Shown piece after piece: positions 11,901-19,455 of a stretch of DNA of 64,000 nucleotides. A model generated the notes under the pieces. That model was not told the origin of the DNA. It was given only the letters and a program-made list of their open reading frames with translations, and made no database searches. The DNA comes from UBA7236 sp036734545 (lineage in GTDB: Bacteria; Bacteroidota; Bacteroidia; Chitinophagales; BACL12). The DNA lies in the NCBI GenBank assembly GCA_036734545.1, contig DAIMYJ010000001.1:1-64000 (forward strand), read 5' to 3'. The stretch's first letter is position 1. The number at the start of each line of letters is the position of its first letter. Position numbers and translations under genes: made by a program.

Positions 11901-14427
11901 GGAATCCGGCGACGAAGATGGCTGGACCGCTTATGGCGCGTCCTCTACCTGGGAATTGGGTTATCCCGATGGTCCGGTGATCAATGAACCGCCCGTGGCA
12001 ACACCTTCCAGCCAATATAGCTGGGCTACCGGCATCACAGAGAACTATAACGACAGCGAAGTGAGCTACCTCGAAAGCCCCTGCTTCGATATGTCATCAC
12101 TCGTTATCCCATACCTCGAAGTTGACCTCTGGTGGTATACCGAAGACTTCTGGGATGGTATGATATTACAGTATTCTACCGATGGCGGCGTAAGCTGGTC
12201 AATGCTCGGCGATATGGGAACCGGTGAAAACTGGTATACCGGTATGTGCTACTCGCACTCTTACCTGAATGCCTGGGAAGGCTTCGGACCAGGATGGGTT
12301 ACCGCTTACCAGGATGTTTCCTTCCTCGCCGGCGAAACAGATGTGAAGTTCCGCTTCAAATTCGCTGCCGATGGTATCATCACCTACGACGGTATCGGTC
12401 TGGATAACTTCAGACTGCAGGATCCGTTCCCGAACGATATCGGTGTGGTTGACCTGATCACACCCACCTCTGCAGTAGACCTGACCGGCTCAGAGATCGT
12501 AAGCGTGCTGCTCGAAAACTTTGGTACCCTGTCGCAAACCGGCTTTAACGTAGCCTATCAGGTGGATGGCGGAACCGTGCACACGGAACTCTTTACCGGC
12601 ACCCTGGCTCCCGGCAGTACAGCCGTGATGACCTTCGCAGCCACGGAAGATTTCTCTGCAGATGGCGTTTATGACTTCTCAGCATGGACAGAACTTGCTG
12701 CAGATGAGGATCTTACAAATGACACCTTAAATACTTTTGTAGTTAATCTCCTGCCCGTTGAAGGCACAGATGCCTATTACATCTATTCAAACGTATATGG
12801 CGGTTTTGAACCCTGGTATGTAACGTCCAACTCTACCGGAATGGATGCAGTGTTCGGCGACGACGGCTGGTTCCTGGCCTATATGGAGGAACTGGATCCG
12901 CTGGAGGTGTTCGATGAAGGAACCTGCTTTGTTTACCTGGAAGGTTCTGATTCACAGGCAGATGAACTTGAGTCCTTCCTGGCTGAGAACGGAGATTTCG
13001 TTGAGAACTGGGTAGCCTCCGGTGGTAACCTCTTGCTTAACTCAGCTCCGAACGAAGGCGATGGCATGGACTTCGGATTTGATGGAGTAGACCTCGTATA
13101 CCCCCATTATGCTTCCAACGTAACAGCTGATGATCCGGCACATCCGATCTTCATTGGACCATGGACACCTATTGCCACGGATTACTCCGGATTCAGCTTC
13201 GGCCATTCCAAAGTGGATGGTGGCGCTACCTTGCCTATCATCATCGACAGCTTTGATCCTAGCAGTGTGATCCTGTCTGAAAAGGAATGGGGCGATGGCC
13301 ATGTGGTATTTGGTGGTATGACGCCTCCTTACTTCCACTCACCTGCCACTGAAGCGCAAAACCTGCTCCAAAACATCTATGAATACATTAAGCTCTGCGC
13401 ACCTGTAGATATCGGTGTGATAGAACTGATCTCGCCTGAAGGCGGCTGCGGAATGGGCGTGGAAGAGATCACTGTAACCATTGAGAACTACGGTCCGTCT
13501 ACCGTTACCAGCTTCCCGGTTAAATATCAGATCGACGGCGGAGCCATAGAATCTGCCTTCGCCACTGAGACCATCGTAGCCGGTGGCACCTCTGAATACA
13601 CCTTCGACGTGACCTACGACTTCTCCGCCCCCGGCGACTATGAAGTATGCGTATGGACCGATTTCGCCGGTGATTCAGATGAGTCCAACGATATGCTCTG
13701 CGTAACCCTCACCTCCCTCGCTACACCGTCCGTTGACCTCGGTCCGAACACAACCGTGTGTGACCTGGTGACCTTAGACGCCGAGAATACCGGCTCTACT
13801 TACCTGTGGAGCACAGGTGCTACCACGCAGACCATCGATGTGACCGAATCAGGTACTTACAGCGTAACTGTTACCAACCCGACCACCGGATGCGCAGTAA
13901 CTGATGAAGTGACCGTTACGGTGAACTATACACCTTCGGCCAGCTTCACCTACACCTCTACCGGTCTGACCGTGATATTCACCAATACCTCTACCGACGG
14001 TGCCTCCTATAGCTGGAGCTTCGGCGATGGCGGAACCAGCACGACCATGAATCCGTCGCACACCTATGCTGTGCCCGGATCCTATACCGTGACGCTCACC
14101 GTTACCAATCCGTGTGGAACCGACTTCTACAGCATGGTGATCGAGGTAGGAACGGCTATCACCGATATCCTGCTCGATGAGTCCATCTCTGTAACGCCTA
14201 ACCCGACAGCCGATCTCACACAGGTGCAGATCACACTGCCGGAAAGCATGGAGATCAGACTGGAACTCACCAATAGTCTGGGACAAACCGTTTGGACCGC
14301 AGTGCCCGGAACAGTATTGAATGCGACCTATACCATTGACATGACCGGATTTGCCGCTGGTGTTTACCAACTGCATATCGCGGGCGATTCAGCCGCTGCT
14401 ACCAAGCAGATCGTGCTCACCAAGTAA
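8941..14427 (+). CDS. Giant T9SS-exported modular surface protein, second paralogue
   Basis: Secreted protein of 1828 aa. ATG at 8941 is chosen because it begins a clear signal peptide (residues 1-27, ending QAQ); the frame is open upstream only through the Ns. Order: GATase-like module (nt about 9019-9655), CARDB-like, jelly-roll (9985-10565), CARDB, GATase-like (10900-11535), CARDB, jelly-roll (11862-12425), CARDB, GATase-like (12760-13395), CARDB, Ig-like, PKD (SWSFGDGG), and a complete type A T9SS sorting domain starting VTPNPTADL and ending IVLTK. From the first jelly-roll onward the order matches the preceding paralogue; the N-terminus differs by having a GATase-like module in place of GEVED. 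Synonymous sites between the copies are well diverged, so the duplication is old. Binding or adhesive role is inferred; no catalytic activity can be assigned. Confidence 0.9.
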   Translation: MRNQNTLLLSCLFALLAVFSTQKVQAQDNNYYIYSNVYGGFEPWYTTVNTDAMNEVFGAGGWIQDYFETCDPITIFNTNTNFVFLEGSDGFAMELETFLIDNIDLIEDWVNGGGRLLLNAAPNEGDGMSFGFGGVDLTYWGGSSNVHAEDATHPIFNGPYAPTGTSWTGSSFSHASISGPDLTPLIVDDFSPTTIALSEGRYGAEGIVMFGGMTTVNFHYPTTEATNLFWNILHYLAFYEIPDHDMASLSLVAPVTGCGLGVTSVQVNFKNYGTNDEVNIPVSYQLDGGAVINEIIAGPIAAGATYTHTFAVPADVTAIGSHTFQITCALATDEDPANDVLDITIDNVPVVTSFPYLQDFEAGAAGWTEGGVNSSWELGDPVGFAIIGPPPATPGSLNSWTTNLTDYYNDNEKSYITSPCFDFSDLVFPYLEMDINWDIQSFSDGAKVQYSTDAGLTWSDLGAVGTGDNWYNSSFCWGMWPDFYITDYRGWDGNSGGWLHAYQDLSILAGESSVKLRIVFASDGWWSFYDGFAFDNVKIADLFPNDVGVAGIVEPESGPSLTASETVSVTIKNYGTLAQSGFPVSYKMDAGPVHTETFTGTVDPGMTAIHTFATTENLSADGDYTFTAWTGLATDEDLTNDTIVEIVSNLLPISGTNAYYIYSNTVGGEPWFTTSNTAAMDAVFGIGEWTQGFFETVDPAVVFGTGSCFVFLEGSDQHAIELENFLNDNMTLIENWVASGGHLFLNAAPNEGDGMDFGFDGTELSYWWYSSTVQASDPAHPVWGGPFTPTATVMSGFSYGHASVSGTDWTPILFDQFSPDRIICAEKSWGAGTVIFGGMTSTDFHSPLTEAGNFRKNIISYLALCTISDHDMGVQSVIAPATGCGLTATETVTINVKNYGFLPQTDVPVFFQLDGGPIVAETVPGTIDVGETVEYTFSATVNLAALGEYELVTWTGLVLDTIITNDTAYKTIVNVPVINTYPYFEDWESGDEDGWTAYGASSTWELGYPDGPVINEPPVATPSSQYSWATGITENYNDSEVSYLESPCFDMSSLVIPYLEVDLWWYTEDFWDGMILQYSTDGGVSWSMLGDMGTGENWYTGMCYSHSYLNAWEGFGPGWVTAYQDVSFLAGETDVKFRFKFAADGIITYDGIGLDNFRLQDPFPNDIGVVDLITPTSAVDLTGSEIVSVLLENFGTLSQTGFNVAYQVDGGTVHTELFTGTLAPGSTAVMTFAATEDFSADGVYDFSAWTELAADEDLTNDTLNTFVVNLLPVEGTDAYYIYSNVYGGFEPWYVTSNSTGMDAVFGDDGWFLAYMEELDPLEVFDEGTCFVYLEGSDSQADELESFLAENGDFVENWVASGGNLLLNSAPNEGDGMDFGFDGVDLVYPHYASNVTADDPAHPIFIGPWTPIATDYSGFSFGHSKVDGGATLPIIIDSFDPSSVILSEKEWGDGHVVFGGMTPPYFHSPATEAQNLLQNIYEYIKLCAPVDIGVIELISPEGGCGMGVEEITVTIENYGPSTVTSFPVKYQIDGGAIESAFATETIVAGGTSEYTFDVTYDFSAPGDYEVCVWTDFAGDSDESNDMLCVTLTSLATPSVDLGPNTTVCDLVTLDAENTGSTYLWSTGATTQTIDVTESGTYSVTVTNPTTGCAVTDEVTVTVNYTPSASFTYTSTGLTVIFTNTSTDGASYSWSFGDGGTSTTMNPSHTYAVPGSYTVTLTVTNPCGTDFYSMVIEVGTAITDILLDESISVTPNPTADLTQVQITLPESMEIRLELTNSLGQTVWTAVPGTVLNATYTIDMTGFAAGVYQLHIAGDSAAATKQIVLTK

Positions 14428-14446
14428 TGGTCACAGATCATAGAAA

Positions 14447-14486
14447 AAAGAGGCTGTCAGTATCCCTGACAGCCTCTTTGCTTTTT
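14447..14486. terminator. Bidirectional rho-independent terminator
   Basis: A perfect 14-bp stem, 14447-14460 with 14466-14479, loop TATCC. A-rich sequence lies on the left and CTTTTT on the right, so it can serve both the giant protein gene (+) and endonuclease III (-), which converge here. Confidence 0.85.
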
Positions 14487-14499
14487 ATATCCCTGTGTA

Positions 14500-15129
14500 T
14501 CAAATACCCTTCCTGCCGATCACAGAACAGATCGGGCAGGCATCCCGAACATGCCCTCTTGCAGGGCAATGCGCTCGACCGAAATAAATGATCTGCAGAT
14601 GCAGCTTATTCCAGGTGTGCTCCGGGAATAGGCGCTTCAGGTCCTTTTCCGTTTGCTCCACCGATTTGCCGTTGCTCAACCCCCAGCGATACGCCAGACG
14701 ATGTATATGCGTGTCCACCGGAAAGGCAGGCACCCCGAACGCCTGCGACATCACCACGCTGGCGGTCTTATGTCCAACGGCCGGCATTGCTTCCAGAGCG
14801 GCAAAGGTGTTGGGCACCTTACCCGCGTGCTCGTGCACGATGATCTCTGACAGGCCCTTGATGCCTTTGGATTTCATGGGTGCCAGTCCGCAGGGTTGGA
14901 CGATCTCCCGTATCTGTTCAACCGACAGCTGTGCCATGGCGTAAGGATTGTCCGCCAGAGCAAATAACCGCGGGGTTACCTGGTTCACGCGTTCATCCGT
15001 GCACTGCGCCGAAAGCACAACGGCTACAAGCAGTGTGAACGCATCTTTGTGCTGCAATGGAATGGGCGGATCAGGGAACAGACGATCCAGCGTTTCCGAT
15101 ATAAAGGCAGCCTTTTCTTTTTTGGTCAT
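14500..15129 (-). CDS. nth: Endonuclease III (DNA glycosylase/AP lyase)
   Basis: Base-excision repair enzyme that removes oxidised pyrimidines and nicks abasic sites. ATG at 15129 gives 209 aa, close to the E. coli length of 211; a GTG at 15150 would add seven residues. The helix-hairpin-helix MPAVGHKTAS carries the catalytic Lys, and FPVDTHIHRLA the catalytic Asp; LSAQCTDERVN is the family signature in the N-terminal half. The C-terminal iron-sulphur region departs from the canonical C-x6-C-x2-C-x5-C: here it reads C-x9-C-x2-C and ends without a fourth Cys. The glycosylase call is firm; whether a normal 4Fe-4S cluster forms is open. Confidence 0.92.
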   Translation of the reverse strand: MTKKEKAAFISETLDRLFPDPPIPLQHKDAFTLLVAVVLSAQCTDERVNQVTPRLFALADNPYAMAQLSVEQIREIVQPCGLAPMKSKGIKGLSEIIVHEHAGKVPNTFAALEAMPAVGHKTASVVMSQAFGVPAFPVDTHIHRLAYRWGLSNGKSVEQTEKDLKRLFPEHTWNKLHLQIIYFGRAHCPARGHVRDACPICSVIGRKGI

Positions 15130-15223
15130 CGGCCGTAAATATCTGTACACTATCCCGAATACTCAATGTTAACATGTTACAAAATCACCTATATTGTATC
15201 CTTTTCTATACCGCCAGAACCAC

Positions 15224-15231
15224 TAATTTTA
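15224..15231 (+). promoter_or_regulatory. Candidate -7 element
   Basis: TAATTTTA, one mismatch from TAnnTTTG, 25 nt upstream of the ATG of the first beta-propeller/OmpA gene. No TTG at the expected -33 spacing is evident. Confidence 0.3.
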
Positions 15232-15256
15232 CGCGAACCGGTCATTTTGTGACATT

Positions 15257-17428
15257 ATGAGGCACCTACTACTTACATGCACCTGTATTCTGCTCACCGC
15301 ATTGTCTGCCACAGCTGGTGAGATCATGTGGGCGTCTAAGGTCATTTCCTATTCATCACAGCTTGACCTGCACTCCTACAGTGCAAAACAGGTCCTGGGC
15401 CCACCCTCGCGTCTGCCGAATTTTGGCGATTGCGGCTGCGCATGGTCACCTTCCATGTCTGAGAACTATTTTGATGAATATGTACGCGTAGGTTTTGAGA
15501 AACGTATTCGCGTTTCACAGATCGTTGTAAGCGAGAATTTTAACGCAGGCGCTATCAAAGCCATATACCTGTTCGACCAGTATAACATCCCGCATTTGGT
15601 TTACGAACGTTCGGAGGATGAAAAGAAATGGACGCTTGGACGTGTGTTTTCCATCAACATCACGCCTACAGATTTTGCTAGCAATGATCTGAAACTTGTA
15701 CTGGACACCGAAAGCATCGACGGCTATAATCAGATCGACGCCATCGGCATCGCCGAATCTGCCGCCGAAGTCCCCACCGGAAGTATTGATGTTACAGACA
15801 AGGTGGTTTTTAAAGGTAAAAGTCAGAACCTCGGAAAAACGATCAATACGTATGGCAGCGAGATCACTCCGCTGGTAACGCCGGATGGTAAAACCATGTA
15901 TTTCACCCGTAAGAACCACATGGGCAATACGGGCACGATCATGAATGATGATATCTGGATATCCACCTTTGACGGCACTTCCTGGTCAGAAGCCGTAAAT
16001 GCCGGTGGTCCGCTCAACAACGAATCCAATAATTATGTGGTAGGCATCGCAGAGAACGGTGAAATGCTCACGCTCGCCAATACCTACAACCCCACAGGCG
16101 AAAGCCGCATTGGTATTGCACAAACTTGGAAATCGGATTATGGCAGATGGGTATTCCCCAAAAACCTGATCACTCCGGGCGTGATCACCCACAACATGTT
16201 CGCTGAATATTTCATGTCATCCGATCGCACTGTTCTCCTGCTTGCACTGGAGCGTGCCGATAGTTACGGCATGAAGGATATTTATGTGAGCTTCAGCGAC
16301 AACCAGATCGAATGGACCGACCCGGTGAACCTGGGTCCTGAGGTAAATACAGCGAGTAATGAAATGGCGCCCTTCCTGGCGCCTGATGGAAAGACATTGT
16401 TTTATTCCAGCAACGGATTGCCCGGCTATGGAGAACAGGATATTTATGTGTCCGTGCGCCTCGACTCCTCCTGGAAACACTGGACACATCCGGAGAATTT
16501 AGGCACACTTGTAAACTCTGCCGGCTTCGATGCCTACTTCTCCTACCCGGATACCGCTGATTTTGCTTATTTCTCTTCGACCGGTAACGACCGACTGAAT
16601 GCTGATATCTTCCGCATCCCGCTCAAAGAGGTGAAGGAACTGGAAGATTCTGTTGTAGCTGAATTACTGGAGGCAGTTGAACCGGAGATCACCATCACGA
16701 CTATTCCCGGCGACACAGCAGCTCCGGAGATCGTGACGCCTGCAGAACCCGGTGAGATACTCTTCGAAGAAGAGATCATCGTTCCGGAAAAAGAAGCATT
16801 GACCATTTCACTGACCAACGAGATCTTATTGTTCGGAAGCGTGTTCGACGCGGTTACTGATGTGCCGATCAACGCAGAAATGACATTTGTTTTACAGGAT
16901 TACGAAGCCGACCCCATCAAGCTCAAGACACTGAACAATGCTTATCGCCTTAAGGTAACCGATAGTGTGAAATACAAGGTAAGCGTTATCCGTGAAGGAT
17001 ATTTACCGCTGGAAACAGAAGTGAACATCGAGGACTTCAGAACACAAAAAGTGAAGAAGATCGATTTCAAGCTTACACCTTTGCGCACCGGTGAAAAGAT
17101 CATTCTCGACAACCTGTATTTCGACGCGAATAAATCTACCATCAAACCGGAATCATTCGAAGAACTCGACCGACTGTATGCATTCCTGTTGGCTAACCCG
17201 GGTATTAAACTCGAGATCGGCGGACACACCAATGGATTGTGTAGTGAAACGTATTGTGAAAAGCTCAGCCTTAACCGCGCAAATGCCGTTCGGGAATATC
17301 TGCAAAACAAAGGTATTGACCCGATACGCATCAGCACGGTAGGATACGGCAGCAAGCAACCGATCGATACTGACAGCACACCGGAAGGCCGCAAACGAAA
17401 CCAACGGGTGGAAGTAACGTTCAAATAA
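15257..17428 (+). CDS. PorE-like beta-propeller/OmpA-domain envelope protein (first of a pair)
   Basis: Exported envelope protein of 723 aa predicted to bind peptidoglycan. Signal peptide about 1-21. Residues about 22-175 look like a discoidin/NPCBM-type beta-sandwich containing GDCGCAWSP. Several PD40/WD40-like propeller blades follow (PLVTPDGKTMYF, APFLAPDGKTLFYSSNG), then an acidic linker rich in E and P (about 465-530), a carboxypeptidase-regulatory-like domain (about 535-605) and an OmpA C-terminal domain (about 612-723; LYFDANKSTIKPES, GGHTNGLCSETYC, LSLNRANAV). This order of propeller, regulatory domain and OmpA is that of PorE, a T9SS component, but PorE's TPR N-terminus is replaced and no lipobox is clear. 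The following gene is a paralogue 3 bp downstream. A role in anchoring or sensing T9SS machinery or cargo is inferred. Confidence 0.85.
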   Translation: MRHLLLTCTCILLTALSATAGEIMWASKVISYSSQLDLHSYSAKQVLGPPSRLPNFGDCGCAWSPSMSENYFDEYVRVGFEKRIRVSQIVVSENFNAGAIKAIYLFDQYNIPHLVYERSEDEKKWTLGRVFSINITPTDFASNDLKLVLDTESIDGYNQIDAIGIAESAAEVPTGSIDVTDKVVFKGKSQNLGKTINTYGSEITPLVTPDGKTMYFTRKNHMGNTGTIMNDDIWISTFDGTSWSEAVNAGGPLNNESNNYVVGIAENGEMLTLANTYNPTGESRIGIAQTWKSDYGRWVFPKNLITPGVITHNMFAEYFMSSDRTVLLLALERADSYGMKDIYVSFSDNQIEWTDPVNLGPEVNTASNEMAPFLAPDGKTLFYSSNGLPGYGEQDIYVSVRLDSSWKHWTHPENLGTLVNSAGFDAYFSYPDTADFAYFSSTGNDRLNADIFRIPLKEVKELEDSVVAELLEAVEPEITITTIPGDTAAPEIVTPAEPGEILFEEEIIVPEKEALTISLTNEILLFGSVFDAVTDVPINAEMTFVLQDYEADPIKLKTLNNAYRLKVTDSVKYKVSVIREGYLPLETEVNIEDFRTQKVKKIDFKLTPLRTGEKIILDNLYFDANKSTIKPESFEELDRLYAFLLANPGIKLEIGGHTNGLCSETYCEKLSLNRANAVREYLQNKGIDPIRISTVGYGSKQPIDTDSTPEGRKRNQRVEVTFK

Positions 17429-17431
17429 TTG

Positions 17432-19447
17432 ATGCGGACTACCTTATCCGGACATGCTTTCTGTTTCGTATTCGCTGCCCTGCTCTCCTGGCAGGCACTG
17501 AATGCACAAAGCATACAATGGGCCGATTCGGTCATTGCCTTCTCCTCGGAAAAAAGCTCCAAATTGTTTGGCTCCTGCCAGCTCATCGGTGCACCTAACC
17601 GTTATCCGAATCCTTCATTCAGCACCTGCGCATGGTCACCTGAATTTCATGAAGGTCGCGATACCGAATATGTGCGCGTGCGCATTCGGGAAGCAGTAGT
17701 GGTGAAAAAGATATTGGTGGCTGAGAATCATAACGCCGGACATATCCTGCGGGTGTATATAGGTTCCCCGGGATCTCCTGATATATTAGTGTATAACAAT
17801 CCCAACCCGCAGTCGCTGGGTGGCGGCAGGATGTTCATGCTGGACCTCCAAAAGAATACGCGTGCATTCAGTGAAGTATTATTGGTGATGGCAAAACCGA
17901 CACTGAACAATACGTATCAGATCGATGCCATTGGTCTCAGCAGTGCAGCCTCCCCTGCCCTGCCTGCCATCGCCCTGGCCACCACACCATTCTCTGAACC
18001 GGCACAGCGGCTGAGCGACGCGGTGAATTCTGCTTATGATGAAGTGTATCCTATAGTTTCCCCGGATGGCAACACCCTGTACTTTGACCGAAAATTACAT
18101 CCGGAAAATATGGGCCCCGAACGATCGGATGATATCTGGTTCAGTAAACAGGTAAACGGTGAATGGTCCACAGCCTTGAATATCGGCCCACCGCTTAACA
18201 ACGACTACCATAACTTTCTATGTGCCATTTCACCGGATGGGAACACGGCATTGGTGGGGAATACCTATGCTCCGACCGGACATCCCGGTGGAGGTGTATC
18301 TATCACATCCCGCACAAATACAGGCTGGAGTTTACCACAGGCCATTACCATCCGCGCATTTGCCAACCTGAATCCATACAACGAATTCCATTTATCTGCC
18401 GGTGGGAACATTTTGCTGATGTCGGTGGAGATCCCCGCCGGCAAAGGCCTTTTGGATCTCTATGTGAGCTTTCGGGAATCAGATGGCTCTTTTTCTGCCC
18501 CACTCCACCTCGGACCGGTGATCAACAGTGCCGGCAACGAAATGACCCCTTTCCTGGCCTCCGACGAAAAAACCTTGTATTTTTCTTCCAATGGCTTCCC
18601 CGGCTATGGTAATCAGGATATCTACATGGCACGTCGTCTGGACGATACCTGGACCAACTGGTCGGCGCCACTCAATCTGGGTGCTGAAGTCAATACGGCC
18701 GAGTGGGATGTGTATTTCAGTGTGGATGCCCGCGGTGAGTATGGCTATTATTCTTCCAGTAGATCCGCTGTCACGAATCTGGACATTTTTCGCATTAAAA
18801 TGCCGGATGAACTCTTGCCAGAGCATATTCTCTGGCTCAAAGGCACGGTCACCGACCGCATCACCGGTCAGCCAGTCTCCGCCGGCATCCAGTACGAATA
18901 TGGTGAAAGCGCAGCTCGTCAGGGCTCCGGATCCTGCAGCAGTGACGGGACCTATGCGGTTGTGCTGCCGGGCGATGGGAAATACCGAATACTCGTGCAT
19001 GCACCCGGTTATTTAAGCATGGACACCCTCATCGACCTGAAGGACCTAAGTGTTACAAGGGAAAAGATCCAGGATTTCTCGCTGGTACCCGGTCGCACCG
19101 GCGTGATCGTAGAGATGCGAAATATCCTGTTTGAAGTGAACAGCCATAAACTCACAGACTCCAGCTTCACCGAACTCGACCGCATTGCCGACTTCCTCCG
19201 GATAAACCCCGGTGTGAGTGTAGAGATTCGCGGGCATACGAACGGCCTGTGCGATGACAACTATTGCAACAGCCTGTCCACGCGCAGGGCGCGCTCAGTA
19301 GTCGAATATCTCGTCGGGCAGGGCATTCCGGCCGAACGATTAACCTACAAGGGGTACGGGAAAACACTGCCGGTAGCAGATAACAATACACCGCAGGGCC
19401 GTCAGGCCAATCAGCGGGTGGAATTCATGATCACCGGGATCCGATAA
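17432..19447 (+). CDS. PorE-like beta-propeller/OmpA-domain envelope protein (second of a pair)
   Basis: Paralogue of the preceding gene, 671 aa, with the ATG 3 bp after its stop, so the two are almost certainly one transcript and translationally coupled. A TTG directly before the ATG is an unlikely alternative start. Signal peptide ends near LNAQ. Same order: discoidin-like N-domain (CAWSPEF), PD40 blades (PIVSPDGNTLYFDR, TPFLASDEKTLYFSSNG), carboxypeptidase-regulatory-like domain (GTVTDRITGQPVSAG), OmpA domain (ILFEVNSHKLTDSS, RGHTNGLCDDNYC, LSTRRARSV). The long acidic linker of the first copy is missing. Both copies have HTNG where many OmpA domains have HTD, and share a C-x4-C pair in the peptidoglycan-binding loop region. 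Exact role unknown. Confidence 0.85.
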   Translation: MRTTLSGHAFCFVFAALLSWQALNAQSIQWADSVIAFSSEKSSKLFGSCQLIGAPNRYPNPSFSTCAWSPEFHEGRDTEYVRVRIREAVVVKKILVAENHNAGHILRVYIGSPGSPDILVYNNPNPQSLGGGRMFMLDLQKNTRAFSEVLLVMAKPTLNNTYQIDAIGLSSAASPALPAIALATTPFSEPAQRLSDAVNSAYDEVYPIVSPDGNTLYFDRKLHPENMGPERSDDIWFSKQVNGEWSTALNIGPPLNNDYHNFLCAISPDGNTALVGNTYAPTGHPGGGVSITSRTNTGWSLPQAITIRAFANLNPYNEFHLSAGGNILLMSVEIPAGKGLLDLYVSFRESDGSFSAPLHLGPVINSAGNEMTPFLASDEKTLYFSSNGFPGYGNQDIYMARRLDDTWTNWSAPLNLGAEVNTAEWDVYFSVDARGEYGYYSSSRSAVTNLDIFRIKMPDELLPEHILWLKGTVTDRITGQPVSAGIQYEYGESAARQGSGSCSSDGTYAVVLPGDGKYRILVHAPGYLSMDTLIDLKDLSVTREKIQDFSLVPGRTGVIVEMRNILFEVNSHKLTDSSFTELDRIADFLRINPGVSVEIRGHTNGLCDDNYCNSLSTRRARSVVEYLVGQGIPAERLTYKGYGKTLPVADNNTPQGRQANQRVEFMITGIR

Positions 19448-19455
19448 GTATTCGG

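Noticed and set aside
3593..14427. Tandem repeats as CRISPR or mobile repeats
   Set aside because: The repetition is of protein modules with diverged codons, not of short exact DNA repeats.
15224..19447. TolB/Pal system
   Set aside because: Propeller plus OmpA suggested Tol-Pal, but here both are in one chain together with a carboxypeptidase-regulatory-like domain, which fits PorE better, and no tolQRA genes are present.
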